This document shows positions 9,648 to 19,255 of a stretch of 60,750 nucleotides of DNA, piece after piece. The position numbers and the translations under genes are program-made. The stretch's first letter is position 1. The number at the start of each line of letters is the position of its first letter. Source of the stretch: Paenibacillus validus NBRC 15382 (GTDB lineage Bacteria > Bacillota > Bacilli > Paenibacillales > NBRC-103111). The notes beneath the pieces are model-generated. The model did not search any database and was not told the origin of the DNA. It saw only the letters and a list, made by a program, of their open reading frames with translations. The stretch covers positions 1-60,750 of the forward strand of contig NZ_BIMH01000032.1 in the NCBI RefSeq assembly GCF_004000985.1, read 5' to 3'.

Positions 9648-10745
9648 ATGATGAAAAAATGGTTCCAGCTCTTGTTTGCCGTCGTCGGGGGAGCATTGGG
9701 GAACGGGTGGAGTGATACGTTAGGTAAACCTTTTTTTGAAGTCATAGCATCAGTCATCGGGATAGAAACGATCCAAGGACAAGCCGTTTGGATGTTCGCG
9801 ATCGGCGCGCTTGTGTTTTATTCCGTAAGCGGATGGACGCTCGCATATTTGCTGCGGATGATCCGCAGCGGAGAAGAGCGTGTCGCTCACGTGCCGGTTA
9901 CCGATTTGTTAGCCGGTACGACCGGTATGGGCGTAGGACTGCTCGTGTCTTCGCTGATCTTGCAGCCGCTTGAGCGCTCGGGCTTTTCCAATCCGCTCCT
10001 GCATATGCTGTGTATCGGCGTGCTGGGGTACGCCGGCTATAGGCTGGGGACGGTCAAAAAAGAAGAGCTCGTGGCTATGCTGGAAAAGCGCGCCGGGGAT
10101 CGGACACGCCGGGCCCCTGGTGAAGTGAAAGGTTTTGAGGAACACAAAATTTTAGATACGAGCGTCATCATCGATGGGCGAATCGCCGACATCTGCAAGA
10201 CCGGTTTTATTGAGGGGACGTTGGTCATACCCGAATTCGTACTGGAGGAACTGCAGCATATTGCCGATTCCTCCGATTTGCTGAAGCGCAACCGGGGACG
10301 CCGAGGGCTTGATATTTTGAACAAAATTCAAAAGGAGCTCGACGTTAAGGTATTGATCTATGAAGGAGACTTCGAAGAAATCTCCGAAGTGGACAGCAAG
10401 CTGGTGAAGCTGGCGAAAGTGCTGCAGGGCAAAGTGATTACGAACGATTTCAACCTGAATAAGGTGTGCGAGCTTCAGGGCGTCTCGGTGCTGAACATTA
10501 ACGACTTGGCCAATGCGGTCAAGCCGGTCGTGCTGCCGGGCGAGGAGATTCTCGTTCAGGTGATTAAGGACGGTAAAGAGCACGGTCAAGGCGTCGCTTA
10601 TTTGGATGACGGCACGATGATTGTCGTGGAAGGCGGACGCGATTTTATCGGAACGACGCTGGATGTGCTGGTGACAAGCGTGCTGCAGACGTCGGCAGGC
10701 CGGATGATTTTCGCCAAACCGAAACTATTGGAAAAAGCGCTCTAA
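9648..10745 (+). CDS. yacL: PIN/TRAM-domain membrane protein YacL
   Basis: A 365-residue protein with about four N-terminal membrane segments (residues 1-135), a PIN-family nuclease-like domain ([13 protein letters not shown] near 170, with further acidic residues down to [10 protein letters not shown] near 265), and a C-terminal TRAM domain (about 300-355) expected to bind RNA. The PIN aspartates are present, so it could be an active RNase, but the substrate is not known to me. Start: ATG at 9648, 7 bases after GGAGGT; the ATG at 9633 lies in front of that ribosome site. Length matches B. subtilis YacL (366). Upstream of ispD as in Bacillus. Confidence 0.9.
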   Translation: MMKKWFQLLFAVVGGALGNGWSDTLGKPFFEVIASVIGIETIQGQAVWMFAIGALVFYSVSGWTLAYLLRMIRSGEERVAHVPVTDLLAGTTGMGVGLLVSSLILQPLERSGFSNPLLHMLCIGVLGYAGYRLGTVKKEELVAMLEKRAGDRTRRAPGEVKGFEEHKILDTSVIIDGRIADICKTGFIEGTLVIPEFVLEELQHIADSSDLLKRNRGRRGLDILNKIQKELDVKVLIYEGDFEEISEVDSKLVKLAKVLQGKVITNDFNLNKVCELQGVSVLNINDLANAVKPVVLPGEEILVQVIKDGKEHGQGVAYLDDGTMIVVEGGRDFIGTTLDVLVTSVLQTSAGRMIFAKPKLLEKAL

Positions 10746-10844
10746 AGCGTTATGATAGAGAGGATGCGTTTTTCCGGGGTAAGCAGATGAAGCGAGAATG
10801 CGGGCTGCGAGGAAAACGCCAGACGGTTTGGGCAGGTGGACGGT

Positions 10845-11552
10845 TTGAACACAGGCGTTGGCGTCGTCATTGTGGCGGCCGGTAAAGGTACGCGCATGGG
10901 CACGCGGGAAAGCAAACAATATTTGCAGTTAGACGACAAGCCGATTCTGGTTCATACATTATCGGCGTTCAATCGGATGCCGTTCGTGGACGAAATCGTG
11001 CTGGTGACGGGAGCGGGCGATGTAGACCGCTGCCGGTCTTATGTGAGGGCATACGGTCTCTCTAAAGTAACCGCAATCCTCGCAGGCGGGAAGGAACGCC
11101 AAGATTCCGTCTGTCAAGGGCTGTCGGCGCTGGGGGACCGCGTCGAATGGGTGCTCGTTCACGATGGCGTGCGCCCGTTTGCAGCGGAAACGCATGTTCG
11201 GGCTTGCTTGCGGCAAGCCGAATTGACGGAAGCGGCGGTGCTTGCCGTACCGGTGAAGGATACGATCAAAATCGTGAACAGAGAAGGCGTCATAGAGGCG
11301 ACGCCGGACCGCAGCAGCTTGTGGGCGATTCAAACCCCGCAAGCTTTTCGTCTTGCCTTGCTGTTGGAGGCGCATGCGAAAGCGCGAGAAGAAGGCTTCA
11401 CGGGTACGGACGACGCGATGCTGGTGGAACGGCTCGGGCGGCAGGTATCGGTTGTCGAAAGCGATTATTATAACATTAAGATTACGACGCCGGAGGATTT
11501 GCCTTGGGCGGCGTGGATACTACGAAACGTCAGGGGAGAGGGAAGCCAATGA
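10845..11552 (+). CDS. ispD: 2-C-methyl-D-erythritol 4-phosphate cytidylyltransferase
   Basis: A 235-residue enzyme of the non-mevalonate (MEP) isoprenoid pathway; it joins MEP to CTP giving CDP-ME. The N-terminal nucleotide-binding loop [12 protein letters not shown] with the following KQYL is intact, as are [17 protein letters not shown] and the C-terminal GTDDAMLVE. The start is not certain: TTG at 10845 has AGGTG (10834-10838) at good spacing, while GTG at 10836 lies within that ribosome site; the choice alters only three residues. The stop overlaps the start of ispF by four bases (ATGA), indicating translational coupling. Confidence 0.93.
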   Translation: MNTGVGVVIVAAGKGTRMGTRESKQYLQLDDKPILVHTLSAFNRMPFVDEIVLVTGAGDVDRCRSYVRAYGLSKVTAILAGGKERQDSVCQGLSALGDRVEWVLVHDGVRPFAAETHVRACLRQAELTEAAVLAVPVKDTIKIVNREGVIEATPDRSSLWAIQTPQAFRLALLLEAHAKAREEGFTGTDDAMLVERLGRQVSVVESDYYNIKITTPEDLPWAAWILRNVRGEGSQ

Positions 11553-12034
11553 TTCGCGTAGGGCAAGGGTTTGATGTGCACCAATTGGTCGAGGGCCGCA
11601 AATGCATCATCGGAGGCGTCGAAATTCCTTATGAGAAAGGACTGCTCGGTCATTCCGATGCGGATGTGCTGCTGCATGCGTTAAGCGACGCTATTCTCGG
11701 CGCTCTGGCGATGGGGGATATCGGCAAGCATTTTCCGGATACGGATGCGGAATTCAAGGATGCGGACAGCTACAAGCTGCTGCTGCACATATGGAAGCTG
11801 GCGACGGAAGCGGGGTATCGGCTCGGCAACGCGGATTGTACGATCATCGCGCAGAAGCCGAAGATGGCTCCATACATTCCGGCTATGGTGGAACGGATTG
11901 CCGCTGCGCTCGGCGCGGAAGCGTCGCAGGTGAACGTCAAGGCGACGACCACCGAGCAGCTCGGCTTTACCGGACGAGGGGAAGGCATCGCCGCGCAGGC
12001 GATTGTCTGTCTGGTTCAAGGTGTGCTATCATAA
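11549..12034 (+). CDS. ispF: 2-C-methyl-D-erythritol 2,4-cyclodiphosphate synthase
   Basis: A 161-residue trimeric zinc enzyme that cyclises CDP-ME 2-phosphate in the MEP pathway. The metal-binding GFDVH (residues 7-11) and the [12 protein letters not shown] segment (with His43) are present, and the C-terminal [15 protein letters not shown] motif is intact. ATG at 11549 shares ATGA with the end of ispD; the ribosome site is GGGAGAGGGAAG inside ispD. Longer in-frame readings from 11504 would lie wholly within ispD and are unlikely. Forms an ispD-ispF pair followed by gltX. Confidence 0.96.
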   Translation: MIRVGQGFDVHQLVEGRKCIIGGVEIPYEKGLLGHSDADVLLHALSDAILGALAMGDIGKHFPDTDAEFKDADSYKLLLHIWKLATEAGYRLGNADCTIIAQKPKMAPYIPAMVERIAAALGAEASQVNVKATTTEQLGFTGRGEGIAAQAIVCLVQGVLS

Positions 12035-12074
12035 CGAGTATTAGTTTCAAGGGAGACGGAAGGAGAATGGGGTC

Positions 12075-13526
12075 ATGGCAAATATTCGCGTAAGGTATGC
12101 GCCGAGTCCGACCGGACATTTACATATCGGGGGCGCCCGTACCGCATTGTTCGACTATTTATATGCCCGCAAGCATGAGGGGCAGTTCATTATACGCTTC
12201 GAGGATACCGATCAGAGTCGGCACGTGGAGTCCGGTGTGGATAGTCAGTTGGAAGGCCTGCGCTGGCTCGGCATCGATTGGGACGAGAGCGTCGACATCG
12301 GCGGACCGTACGGGCCTTACCGGCAGACCGAACGGCTCGATCTGTATCAACCGTTCGTGGAGCAGCTGCTGCGCGAAGGGAACGCCTATCCTTGCTTCTG
12401 CACGGAGGCCGAGCTGGAGGCGGAGCGCGCCGAGCAAGAAGCGGCCGGCCATATGCCGATGTATTCGGGCAAATGCCGTCACTTGACAGCGGAGCAAGCG
12501 GAAGCTTACCGGGCCGAAGGGCGCAAGCCGTCCATCCGTTTTCGCGTGCCGGCCAATAAAGTGATTGCGTTCGAAGATCGCATCCGGGAGCATGTCGAGT
12601 TCGAGTCCGCGGGTATCGGCGACTTTATTATCGTCCGCCCGGACGGGATTCCGACCTATAACTTTGCCGTGATCCTGGACGATCACTTGATGAAAATCAC
12701 GCTCGTCATCCGCGGCGAGGAGCATCTGACGAATACGCCGCGTCAAATTATGATGTACGAAGCGCTTGGACTTCCGACGCCGGAATTCGCGCATTTATCG
12801 CTCATTCTGAACCAGGACCGCAAGAAAATGAGCAAGCGCGACGAGTCGATCATTCAATTCATCGAGCAGTACAAAGCGCTCGGCTACCTGCCGGAAGCGG
12901 TGATGAACTTTATCGCGCTGTTGGGCTGGTCCCCGAAAGGCGAAGAGGAAATTTTCAGCAAGGACGAGCTGATTGCCCAGTTCGACTTGGACCGTGTGTC
13001 CAAAAGCCCGGCCGTGTTCGATATGGATAAGCTTAACTGGATGAATAATTTATATATTAAAAAAGCCGATCCGGAGAGAATCGTAACGCTCGCACTGCCG
13101 CATCTGCAGCAGGCCGGACGGTTGCCCGCGACGCTGAGCGACGAACAGGCCGAGTGGGTCCGCGCGTTGGTGGGGCTGTATCAGGATCAACTTCGGTACG
13201 CGGCGGAAATCGTACCGGTCTCCGAGCTGTTCTTCCGCGAGGACGTGCAGCTGGATGACGAGGCGAAGGCTATGCTCGCCGAAGAACACGCCCCGATCGT
13301 GCTCGGCAGCTTCCAGAAGCAGGTGGAAGGCGCATCTGACTTCAGTGTGGACACGATTAAAGCCTTGGTCAAAGCGGTCCAGACGGAAACCGGCTATAAA
13401 GGCAAACCTCTCTTTATGACGATCCGCGTCGCTTTGACCGGCCAAATGCACGGTCCGGACCTGAATATGACGATCCGTCTTCTGGGCCGGGATACCGTGC
13501 TTGCACGTCTGAAGAAGTTATTGTAA
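12075..13526 (+). CDS. gltX: Glutamyl-tRNA synthetase
   Basis: A 483-residue class I aminoacyl-tRNA synthetase that charges tRNA-Glu, and in Bacilli normally also tRNA-Gln because glutaminyl-tRNA synthetase is absent. The HIGH motif appears as [10 protein letters not shown] (residues 9-18) and the KMSKS loop as KKMSKRDE near 250. A Cys-x-Cys followed by a distal Cys near residues 113-137 may bind zinc. The C-terminal anticodon-binding domain ends at the stop. ATG at 12075 has AAGGAGAAT upstream. Followed by the cysteine T-box leader, as in B. subtilis. Confidence 0.96.
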   Translation: MANIRVRYAPSPTGHLHIGGARTALFDYLYARKHEGQFIIRFEDTDQSRHVESGVDSQLEGLRWLGIDWDESVDIGGPYGPYRQTERLDLYQPFVEQLLREGNAYPCFCTEAELEAERAEQEAAGHMPMYSGKCRHLTAEQAEAYRAEGRKPSIRFRVPANKVIAFEDRIREHVEFESAGIGDFIIVRPDGIPTYNFAVILDDHLMKITLVIRGEEHLTNTPRQIMMYEALGLPTPEFAHLSLILNQDRKKMSKRDESIIQFIEQYKALGYLPEAVMNFIALLGWSPKGEEEIFSKDELIAQFDLDRVSKSPAVFDMDKLNWMNNLYIKKADPERIVTLALPHLQQAGRLPATLSDEQAEWVRALVGLYQDQLRYAAEIVPVSELFFREDVQLDDEAKAMLAEEHAPIVLGSFQKQVEGASDFSVDTIKALVKAVQTETGYKGKPLFMTIRVALTGQMHGPDLNMTIRLLGRDTVLARLKKLL

Positions 13527-13559
13527 TGCGTCTAGTTTTCTGCTAACATCTTAAACAAT

Positions 13560-13883
13560 ACCATATGCCAACGGCGACGAACGGGAAAGTACGCAGATAT
13601 GAGGATTCCCAGAGAGGACGACCGGCTTAGACGGCCGGCTGCGAGTTGTCCATTCCTTATTCGGCGGAAGTGCACCCGGGAGCCGTAAAGACGATCTGAC
13701 TTTCAGCGGAGACCAGGGTTATCCGCTGTCGCTCATCAGGGTAGTTTTTACCGTAGCGTTCACGATACGAACGATGAAGATGGGAGTGACGGGCCGCGCG
13801 AAGCTGCGGGTTCGTTCAACCAAGCAGAGTGGAACCGCGAAGAACAACGCCTCTGCAGCCGAATCGGGCTGCAGGGGTTTTTT
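13560..13883 (+). promoter_or_regulatory. T-box riboswitch, cysteine-tRNA responsive
   Basis: Fills most of the 404-base gap between gltX and cysE. The specifier codon is TGC (Cys) at 13671-13673 in the context GGAAG-TGC-ACC. Earlier Stem I features include an AGTA-like box near 13589 and a GAGAGGA segment near 13611. The T-box core TGGAACCGCGA is at 13830-13840; its TGGA would pair with the UCCA acceptor end of tRNA-Cys. The antiterminator pairs GCAGAG (13824-13829) with CTCTGC (13851-13856), which competes with the terminator. Uncharged tRNA-Cys should allow expression of cysE-cysS. Confidence 0.92.
13850..13883 (+). terminator. T-box-controlled terminator before cysE
   Basis: CCTCTGCAGCC (13850-13860) pairs with GGCTGCAGGGG (13867-13877), followed by six Ts. 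The left arm contains the CTCTGC needed by the antiterminator, so the two structures exclude each other. Confidence 0.92.
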
Positions 13884-13930
13884 GTTATTGCGGCATTTTA
13901 TCAAGGTTCAGGGGAAGTGGGGTCCCAGCT

Positions 13931-14599
13931 ATGTTCAGCAGAATGAAAGAAGACATCGATACGATATTTGAGAATGACCCTGCCGCGCGAGGCTGGTTCG
14001 AGGTTGTATTTACTTACTCCGGTTTGCATGCGCTATGGGCGCACCGGGTGGGGCATTGGTTTTATAAGAAGCGCTGGTTTACGATCGCACGAATCATTTC
14101 TCAAGTCAGCCGCTTCATGACAGGCATAGAGATTCATCCGGGGGCGAAGATCGGCAGAAGGTTTTTCATCGACCACGGCATGGGTGTGGTGATCGGGGAA
14201 ACGTGCGAGATCGGGGACGACGTGCTGCTGTATCACGGGGTGACGCTCGGGGGTACGGGGAAAGAGAAGGGCAAACGGCATCCGACACTCGGTAACAATG
14301 TCGTCATCTCGGCCGGAGCCAAGGTTCTGGGCTCCTTCACGGTCGGAGAAAATTCAAGGATCGGCTCGAACGCGGTCGTGCTGTCGGAAGTGCCGCCGAA
14401 CAGTACGGTGGTCGGCATCCCGGGACGGATCGTGAAGCGGGACGGGGTGCGCGTCGGACGGCTGGAGCACAACAATTTGCCGGATCCGGTCATCGAGATG
14501 TTCCGCCAACTGCAGGAGCAGGTCGATGAACTGAAAACGAAAGTGACGCACCTGGAATCGGAACGAAAGAACGGAGGAAGCGAATCTCATGACGCTTAA
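13931..14599 (+). CDS. cysE: Serine O-acetyltransferase
   Basis: A 222-residue left-handed beta-helix acetyltransferase that converts serine and acetyl-CoA to O-acetylserine, the carbon skeleton for cysteine. The N-terminal helical part ([19 protein letters not shown]) is followed by hexapeptide repeats with [18 protein letters not shown] (catalytic Asp-His) and [16 protein letters not shown]. The C-terminal 25 residues look like a coiled coil. ATG at 13931 aligns with the family start; the frame continues upstream through the T-box terminator, so longer forms are rejected. The ribosome site is weak. It overlaps cysS by 11 bases and is controlled by the Cys T-box. Confidence 0.95.
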   Translation: MFSRMKEDIDTIFENDPAARGWFEVVFTYSGLHALWAHRVGHWFYKKRWFTIARIISQVSRFMTGIEIHPGAKIGRRFFIDHGMGVVIGETCEIGDDVLLYHGVTLGGTGKEKGKRHPTLGNNVVISAGAKVLGSFTVGENSRIGSNAVVLSEVPPNSTVVGIPGRIVKRDGVRVGRLEHNNLPDPVIEMFRQLQEQVDELKTKVTHLESERKNGGSESHDA

Positions 14600-16004
14600 G
14601 ATTTACAATACGTTAACCCGCAACAAGGATGAGTTTAAGCCGCTCACAGCGGGACAAGTAAACATGTACGTATGCGGGCCGACGGTTTACGACTATATTC
14701 ATATCGGCAATGCACGGCCGGTCATCTTCTTCGACGTGGTGCGTCGATATCTCGAATCGATCGGGTACAACGTGAAGTATGTCGTTAATTTTACGGATGT
14801 GGACGATAAGCTGATTAAGAAGGCGGCAGAAATGGGAACGACGGTTCCTGAAGTAGCCGACTTGTTCGTGCAAAAGTATTATGAAGATACGAAAGGGCTC
14901 GGCGTTCGTGAAGCGACCGTGCATCCGCGAGTGACCCAAAATATGGGCGAGATTATCGCGTTCATCTCGGGCCTTGAAGCCAAAGGGCTTGCCTATGAAG
15001 CGGGAGGTGACGTATTCTTCCGCACGTCGAAGTTTGCGGAATACGGCAAGCTGTCGCAGCAAAATCTTGACGAACTGCAGTTCGGTATCCGTGTCGATGT
15101 CGATCAGCGCAAAGAGAACCCGCAAGATTTCGTGCTCTGGAAAGCAGCGAAGCCCGGTGAAATCAGCTGGTCGAGCCCTTGGGGCGACGGCCGCCCCGGG
15201 TGGCACATCGAGTGTTCCGCCATGGTTCGCAAATATTTGGGCGAGACGATCGATATTCACGGCGGGGGACAGGATTTGACATTCCCGCACCACGAATGCG
15301 AAATCGCGCAATCCGAAGGTTTAACCGGGCATCAGATGGCTAATTACTGGATGCATAACGGGTTCGTCAATATCAATAATGAGAAAATGTCGAAATCGCT
15401 CGGCAACGGCATAACCGTACACCAGCTCTTGAAGACGATTCCCGCGCAAGTCATTCGTTATTTCATGCTGTCGGGCCATTACCGCAACCCGCTCAATTTC
15501 AGCGACGAGGCCGTGGAGCAGGCCAAAGGCAGCTTAGCCCGCATTGAAAACTGTATCTCCGCGCTGAAGCATCGCCTGAAATCCGCAGCGGCGGAAACGG
15601 GGGGCGCTCCCGCTGCAGCGGATCCCGCGATTGCAGCAGCGGTTCAGGACGTGAAGGCGCAATTCGAAGCGAAAATGAACGACGACTTCAATACGCCGGA
15701 TGCGATTACCGCCGTATTCGAATTAGTCAATGTGGCCAACCCTTACGCTAACCGGGAGGAAGTGAATGCGGCTACGCTGGAGCTTTTGCTGCAGCAGTTT
15801 GCGGCGATGGACGATGTGCTCGGCATTCTGGCGCCCGAAGCGGACGATTTGCTTGACGAAGAAATCGAGCAGCTGATCGCCGACCGTACCGAAGCCCGCA
15901 AAAGCAAGAACTGGGCTCGTGCGGATGAAATTCGCGATCTATTGACTGAACGCGGCATCGTGCTGGAAGATACGGCTCAGGGCATTCGTTGGCGGCGCAA
16001 ATGA
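14589..16004 (+). CDS. cysS: Cysteinyl-tRNA synthetase
   Basis: A 471-residue class I synthetase that charges tRNA-Cys. HIGH is present as IHIGNARP near residue 36 and KMSKS as EKMSKSLGN near 265. Zinc ligands are visible: Cys in [11 protein letters not shown] near 28, Cys in WHIECSAM near 208, and the HHECE cluster near 235. A DALR-type anticodon domain forms the C-terminal part. ATG at 14589 lies inside the last codons of cysE with GGAGGAAGCG as ribosome site. Translationally coupled to cysE on one side and, by a four-base ATGA overlap, to mrnC on the other. Confidence 0.96.
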   Translation: MTLKIYNTLTRNKDEFKPLTAGQVNMYVCGPTVYDYIHIGNARPVIFFDVVRRYLESIGYNVKYVVNFTDVDDKLIKKAAEMGTTVPEVADLFVQKYYEDTKGLGVREATVHPRVTQNMGEIIAFISGLEAKGLAYEAGGDVFFRTSKFAEYGKLSQQNLDELQFGIRVDVDQRKENPQDFVLWKAAKPGEISWSSPWGDGRPGWHIECSAMVRKYLGETIDIHGGGQDLTFPHHECEIAQSEGLTGHQMANYWMHNGFVNINNEKMSKSLGNGITVHQLLKTIPAQVIRYFMLSGHYRNPLNFSDEAVEQAKGSLARIENCISALKHRLKSAAAETGGAPAAADPAIAAAVQDVKAQFEAKMNDDFNTPDAITAVFELVNVANPYANREEVNAATLELLLQQFAAMDDVLGILAPEADDLLDEEIEQLIADRTEARKSKNWARADEIRDLLTERGIVLEDTAQGIRWRRK

Positions 16005-16534
16005 CGGGGAACGGACGAGACGAGTTGAAGCCTGAAGTTGGAAGTGAATCGAGAAGTAACACTGAATCGAAACGTGATCCAGGACCGGAACCGGATCCAT
16101 TCGGCGTTAACCTGTTTGCGTTTCCGCCGGCCCGCGAGCCGCGGCTGTTGAACCCTCTGGTGCTCGCGTACATGGGAGACGCCGTGTACGAGGTGTTTAT
16201 CCGGCAATATGTGGTGTCGCAAACGAACCACAAGCCGAATCATTTGCATCGGCTCGCGACTCGGTACGTATCGGCCAAAGCGCAGGCCAAATCGTTAACG
16301 CGGTGGCTTCCTCTGTTGACGGAGGAGGAGACGGACATCGTGAAGCGCGGCCGCAACGCCAAGTCCGCTACGAAGGCGAAGAACGCGGACGTGCTCGAAT
16401 ACCGGCACAGCACCGCGTTCGAATGCTTGATCGGTTATTTATATTACATGCGCCGTTGGGAACGGCTGCTGTTCTTGCTGAACTTGTCGTTGGAGCGGGA
16501 AGAAGAAGCTGAACTCAAGAAATCTAAACTATAA
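16001..16534 (+). CDS. mrnC: Mini-ribonuclease III (23S rRNA maturation)
   Basis: A 177-residue RNase III catalytic domain without a double-stranded-RNA-binding domain; Mini-III trims 23S rRNA precursor ends. The catalytic signature LAYMGDAVYEVFIR is present near residues 52-65, and the second acidic cluster is ECLIGYLYY near 147. The N-terminal 40 residues are charged, low-complexity and longer than in B. subtilis MrnC (143 residues). Start: ATG at 16001 overlaps the cysS stop as ATGA; a TTG at 15989 is an alternative. Neither has a strong ribosome site, fitting translational coupling to cysS. Confidence 0.92.
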   Translation: MTGNGRDELKPEVGSESRSNTESKRDPGPEPDPFGVNLFAFPPAREPRLLNPLVLAYMGDAVYEVFIRQYVVSQTNHKPNHLHRLATRYVSAKAQAKSLTRWLPLLTEEETDIVKRGRNAKSATKAKNADVLEYRHSTAFECLIGYLYYMRRWERLLFLLNLSLEREEEAELKKSKL

Positions 16535-16550
16535 CGAGAGGACGACCTGC

Positions 16551-17291
16551 ATGGAAGAAATCATTGGGGGCAAGCATTCCGTGTTGGAAGCGCTGCGTTC
16601 CGGCCGCACGATCAATAAAATATGGGTGGCCGAGCAGGCGCAAAAACAGCTGACGCAGCCGATCATCGCGGAGGCTAAGCAGCAAGGGGTTATCGTCCAG
16701 TTCGCCGATAAGCGGAAGCTGGATCAAATGGCCGGGGACATTCAGCATCAGGGCGTCGTCGCGCAGGTGGCTGCGTACGACTACGTAGACGTCGAGGATT
16801 TGCTTGCGCGCGCGGCGGAGAAGAATGAGACGCCGTTCCTGCTCATTTTGGACGAAATCGAAGATCCGCACAATCTCGGTTCGATTCTGCGGACGGCCGA
16901 CTGCACGGGCGTACATGGCGTGATTATTCCGAAGCGGCGGTCCGTCGGATTGACAGCGACCGTCTCCAAGACATCGGCCGGCGCCGTTGAATACGTGCCG
17001 GTTGCGCGGGTCACGAACTTGGCGCAGACGATCGAGCAGTTGAAGCAGCAGGGCGTCTGGATCGCCGGTGCGGACGTGGGCGCCAAGGCTCCGCTTTACC
17101 AGACGAACTTAAATTTGCCGCTGGCGATCGTGATCGGCAACGAGGGCAAAGGCATTGGCCGGCTCATTCGGGAAAAGTGCGACTTTCTTCTGCAGCTGCC
17201 GATGTTCGGTCAAATCAATTCACTGAACGCGTCGGTTGCCGCTTCCGTCTTTATGTACGAAGTGGTGCGCCAACGGCTTGCGGCACAGTGA
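16551..17291 (+). CDS. rlmB: 23S rRNA (guanosine-2'-O-)-methyltransferase RlmB family
   Basis: A 246-residue SpoU/TrmH-family ribose methyltransferase with a deep trefoil knot. The N-terminal substrate-binding domain begins EEIIGGKHSVLEAL. SpoU motifs are clear: LDEIEDPHNLGSILRTAD near 104, AIVIGNEGKGIGRL near 195 and LPMFGQINSLNASVAASV near 222. Bacillus YacO is the counterpart. ATG at 16551, ribosome site AGAGGA 8 bases upstream. It is the fourth gene after the T-box in a tightly spaced run (cysE-cysS-mrnC-rlmB). Confidence 0.93.
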   Translation: MEEIIGGKHSVLEALRSGRTINKIWVAEQAQKQLTQPIIAEAKQQGVIVQFADKRKLDQMAGDIQHQGVVAQVAAYDYVDVEDLLARAAEKNETPFLLILDEIEDPHNLGSILRTADCTGVHGVIIPKRRSVGLTATVSKTSAGAVEYVPVARVTNLAQTIEQLKQQGVWIAGADVGAKAPLYQTNLNLPLAIVIGNEGKGIGRLIREKCDFLLQLPMFGQINSLNASVAASVFMYEVVRQRLAAQ

Positions 17292-17328
17292 GCGGCCACA
17301 GCCGGTTTGATCTCGGCGGGTGGTCGGC

Positions 17329-17844
17329 ATGATCCAAGAAATTTTGATTGTGGACGGGTACAACATTATCGGAGCGTGGCCGGAGCTGCAGAAGCTGAAG
17401 GAAATCCGGCTCGAAGAAGCGCGGGACCGGTTGATTCAGATCATGGCGGAATACCAGTCGTACTCCGGGATGAAGGTCATTCTCGTCTTTGATGCTTACT
17501 TTGTACCCGGGCTGGGCGGTAAATACACACAGAGCAAGCTCCCCATCTATTTTACGAAAGAGAAAGAAACGGCGGACGAGCTGATTGAAAGATTAGTGGT
17601 CACCCATATCGGGCGGCGTAAGCAGATTTATGTAGCGACTTCGGATATGACCGAGCAGCACGTCATCTTCGGCAAGGGAGCCTACCGGGTTCCGGCCAGC
17701 GAGCTGCTGGTGAAGGTTCGCCTTGCGCGTCAGGAAATCCGGCGTAAGATCAAGGATGAGGCCGAAACCAAGCGAAATACGTTCGACAGCCGCTTAAGCG
17801 ACGAGCAGCGCAAACGGCTCGAGGATTGGCGGCGTGAGCGATAA
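17329..17844 (+). CDS. rae1: NYN-domain ribosome-associated endoribonuclease (Rae1/YacP)
   Basis: A 171-residue NYN (PIN-like) domain protein. In B. subtilis the counterpart YacP/Rae1 enters the ribosomal A site and cuts certain mRNAs during translation. The catalytic aspartates are visible in LIVDGYNIIGAW near residue 8, LVFDAY near 55 and the ATSDMTEQ loop near 104. The C-terminal 40 residues are basic and helical, fitting RNA or ribosome binding. Start: ATG at 17329 follows GGGTGGT; GTG at 17320 is in the ribosome site. Length equals the B. subtilis protein (170). Confidence 0.9.
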   Translation: MIQEILIVDGYNIIGAWPELQKLKEIRLEEARDRLIQIMAEYQSYSGMKVILVFDAYFVPGLGGKYTQSKLPIYFTKEKETADELIERLVVTHIGRRKQIYVATSDMTEQHVIFGKGAYRVPASELLVKVRLARQEIRRKIKDEAETKRNTFDSRLSDEQRKRLEDWRRER

Positions 17845-17892
17845 AATAGCGTAACGCCGTGGGCTTTGAAGCTTTTGCTAGCGCGAATTTTA

Positions 17893-17922
17893 TTGACGAT
17901 GTTAGGTTACATAATGTATACT
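17893..17922 (+). promoter_or_regulatory. Promoter of sigH
   Basis: TTGACG (17893-17898) and TATACT (17917-17922), 18-base spacer, upstream of the sigH ribosome site GGAGGG at 17947-17952. This looks like a sigma-A promoter, the form repressed by AbrB in B. subtilis; no operator can be identified by eye. Confidence 0.7.
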
Positions 17923-17958
17923 AATCCTATCTTTCAAGCGCAGGCCGGAGGGATTGTG

Positions 17959-18603
17959 GTGAGTGTCGACTTCAAAGAATTGAGAATGTACGAATACGAC
18001 CTCAAGGCAGACGAAGATGTAGTCGAAGCGGTCCGCGAAGGCGATAGCGATGCGCTGGAATACTTGATTAACAAGTATCGAAACTTCGTACGCGCCAAGG
18101 CACGATCTTATTTTTTGATCGGAGCCGATCGAGAAGATATCGTACAGGAAGGCATGATCGGGCTGTACAAGTCCATTCGCGACTTCCGCGGCGATAAGCT
18201 TGCCTCTTTCAAAGCATTTGCCGAGCTCTGCATTACCCGTCAGATCATCACGGCTATCAAGACAGCCACCCGCCAGAAGCATATCCCACTTAACTCTTAC
18301 GTTTCCTTGGACAAGCCGATCTACGATGAAGATTCAGATCGAACGTTGCTGGATGTCATTTGCGGTTCCCGCGTATCCGATCCGGAAGAACTGATTATTA
18401 ATCAAGAGGAATTCAGCGGTCTGGAAGACAAGATGGGCGAGATTTTGAGCGATCTCGAGCGCAAAGTGCTGATGCTGTATTTGGACGGAAGATCCTATCA
18501 AGAAATTGCTGTAGATTTGGATCGCCATGTCAAGTCTATTGACAACGCCCTGCAGCGCGTTAAACGCAAATTGGAGAGATATTTGGAAGTTCGCGACGCA
18601 TAA
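17959..18603 (+). CDS. sigH: RNA polymerase sigma factor SigH (early sporulation)
   Basis: A 214-residue sigma-70-family factor (sigma-30) for the transition to stationary phase and sporulation. Region 2 holds DADALEYLINKYRNFV-like core binding and the 2.3/2.4 segment ADREDIVQEGMIGLYKSIRDFR; region 4 contains the helix-turn-helix YQEIAVDLDRHVKSIDNALQ. Start: GTG at 17959, six bases after GGAGGG; a neighbouring GTG at 17956 is too close, and the frame upstream passes through the promoter. Monocistronic, with its own promoter and terminator. Confidence 0.95.
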   Translation: MSVDFKELRMYEYDLKADEDVVEAVREGDSDALEYLINKYRNFVRAKARSYFLIGADREDIVQEGMIGLYKSIRDFRGDKLASFKAFAELCITRQIITAIKTATRQKHIPLNSYVSLDKPIYDEDSDRTLLDVICGSRVSDPEELIINQEEFSGLEDKMGEILSDLERKVLMLYLDGRSYQEIAVDLDRHVKSIDNALQRVKRKLERYLEVRDA

Positions 18604-18607
18604 AGTA

Positions 18608-18643
18608 GGCACCTTTCCTCTACCCGAGAAGGTGCCCTTTTTT
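18608..18643 (+). terminator. Terminator after sigH
   Basis: GGCACCTT (18608-18615) pairs with AAGGTGCC (18629-18636), followed by C and six Ts. Confidence 0.88.
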
Positions 18644-18730
18644 GTGCCGTTGACCGCTGCGGGTGGTTTAACAGCCCCGTTGACGGTCCATACTGGTAAT
18701 AACGAGCATGACAGGTGTAATCCTTTTTCC

Positions 18731-18759
18731 TTGACATGAAGTATGCCGTGTGCTAAAGT
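18731..18759 (+). promoter_or_regulatory. Promoter of rpmG-secE-nusG-rplK-rplA
   Basis: A consensus TTGACA (18731-18736), 17-base spacer and TAAAGT (18754-18759). The leader to rpmG is about 80 bases. Confidence 0.78.
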
Positions 18760-18846
18760 GTTCAGGTAGCCTTAAAACGAGTAGGCGTTTTTTTGCTGGT
18801 CGCATAAGGTTGTAAATCAAAGGCTGGTCCGTAGGAGGTGTACATC

Positions 18847-18996
18847 ATGCGGGTGATCATCACGTTAGCGTGCACAAACTGCAAGCAGAGAAACTATACG
18901 TCTTCCAAAAATAAGCGCAACCATCCTGACCGCATGGAGCTCAAGAAATATTGCAAATTTTGCAATGAACAAACGGCTCATCGCGAAACTCGCTAG
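18847..18996 (+). CDS. rpmG: 50S ribosomal protein L33
   Basis: A 49-residue large-subunit protein encoded by a short gene. It begins [19 protein letters not shown] and has two CXXC pairs (CTNC and CKFC), so it is the zinc-binding C+ form. Such proteins are commonly paired with a zinc-free paralogue induced under zinc starvation; none is in this window. ATG at 18847 follows AGGAGGTG. It is the first gene of the secE-nusG-rplKA transcript, as in B. subtilis (rpmGB). Confidence 0.95.
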   Translation: MRVIITLACTNCKQRNYTSSKNKRNHPDRMELKKYCKFCNEQTAHRETR

Positions 18997-19014
18997 TTTT
19001 TTGGAGGTGTAGTT

Positions 19015-19227
19015 GTGTCCTTTTTAGCTAAAGTGAAGCAGGGATTCGGCAGCACGTTTTCTTTTTTTGGGGACGCTTGGTCCGAGTTGAAAAAAGTGAA
19101 ATGGCCCAGCCGTAAAGAGCTGATTAGTTACACGCTGGTCGTGTTGTTTACGGTCATCTTCGTGACGGTGTACTTCTACGTTCTGGACTTAGGGATTTCT
19201 GAGCTGCTTCGCCTCGTGTTTCAATAA
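19015..19227 (+). CDS. secE: Preprotein translocase subunit SecE
   Basis: A 70-residue single-span subunit of the SecYEG channel. It shows the conserved amphipathic segment ELKKVKWPSRKEL (about residues 24-36) followed by one transmembrane helix (about 41-63), the minimal Gram-positive SecE. Start GTG at 19015 with TTGGAGGTG upstream. Eighteen bases after rpmG and 28 before nusG. Confidence 0.95.
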   Translation: MSFLAKVKQGFGSTFSFFGDAWSELKKVKWPSRKELISYTLVVLFTVIFVTVYFYVLDLGISELLRLVFQ

Positions 19228-19255
19228 TTCAGGCTGATTGGTGGCGCTAATGGGA

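Noticed and set aside
13719..13904. Short frames inside the gltX-cysE gap
   Set aside because: They lie in the T-box leader and its terminator, which explain the sequence.
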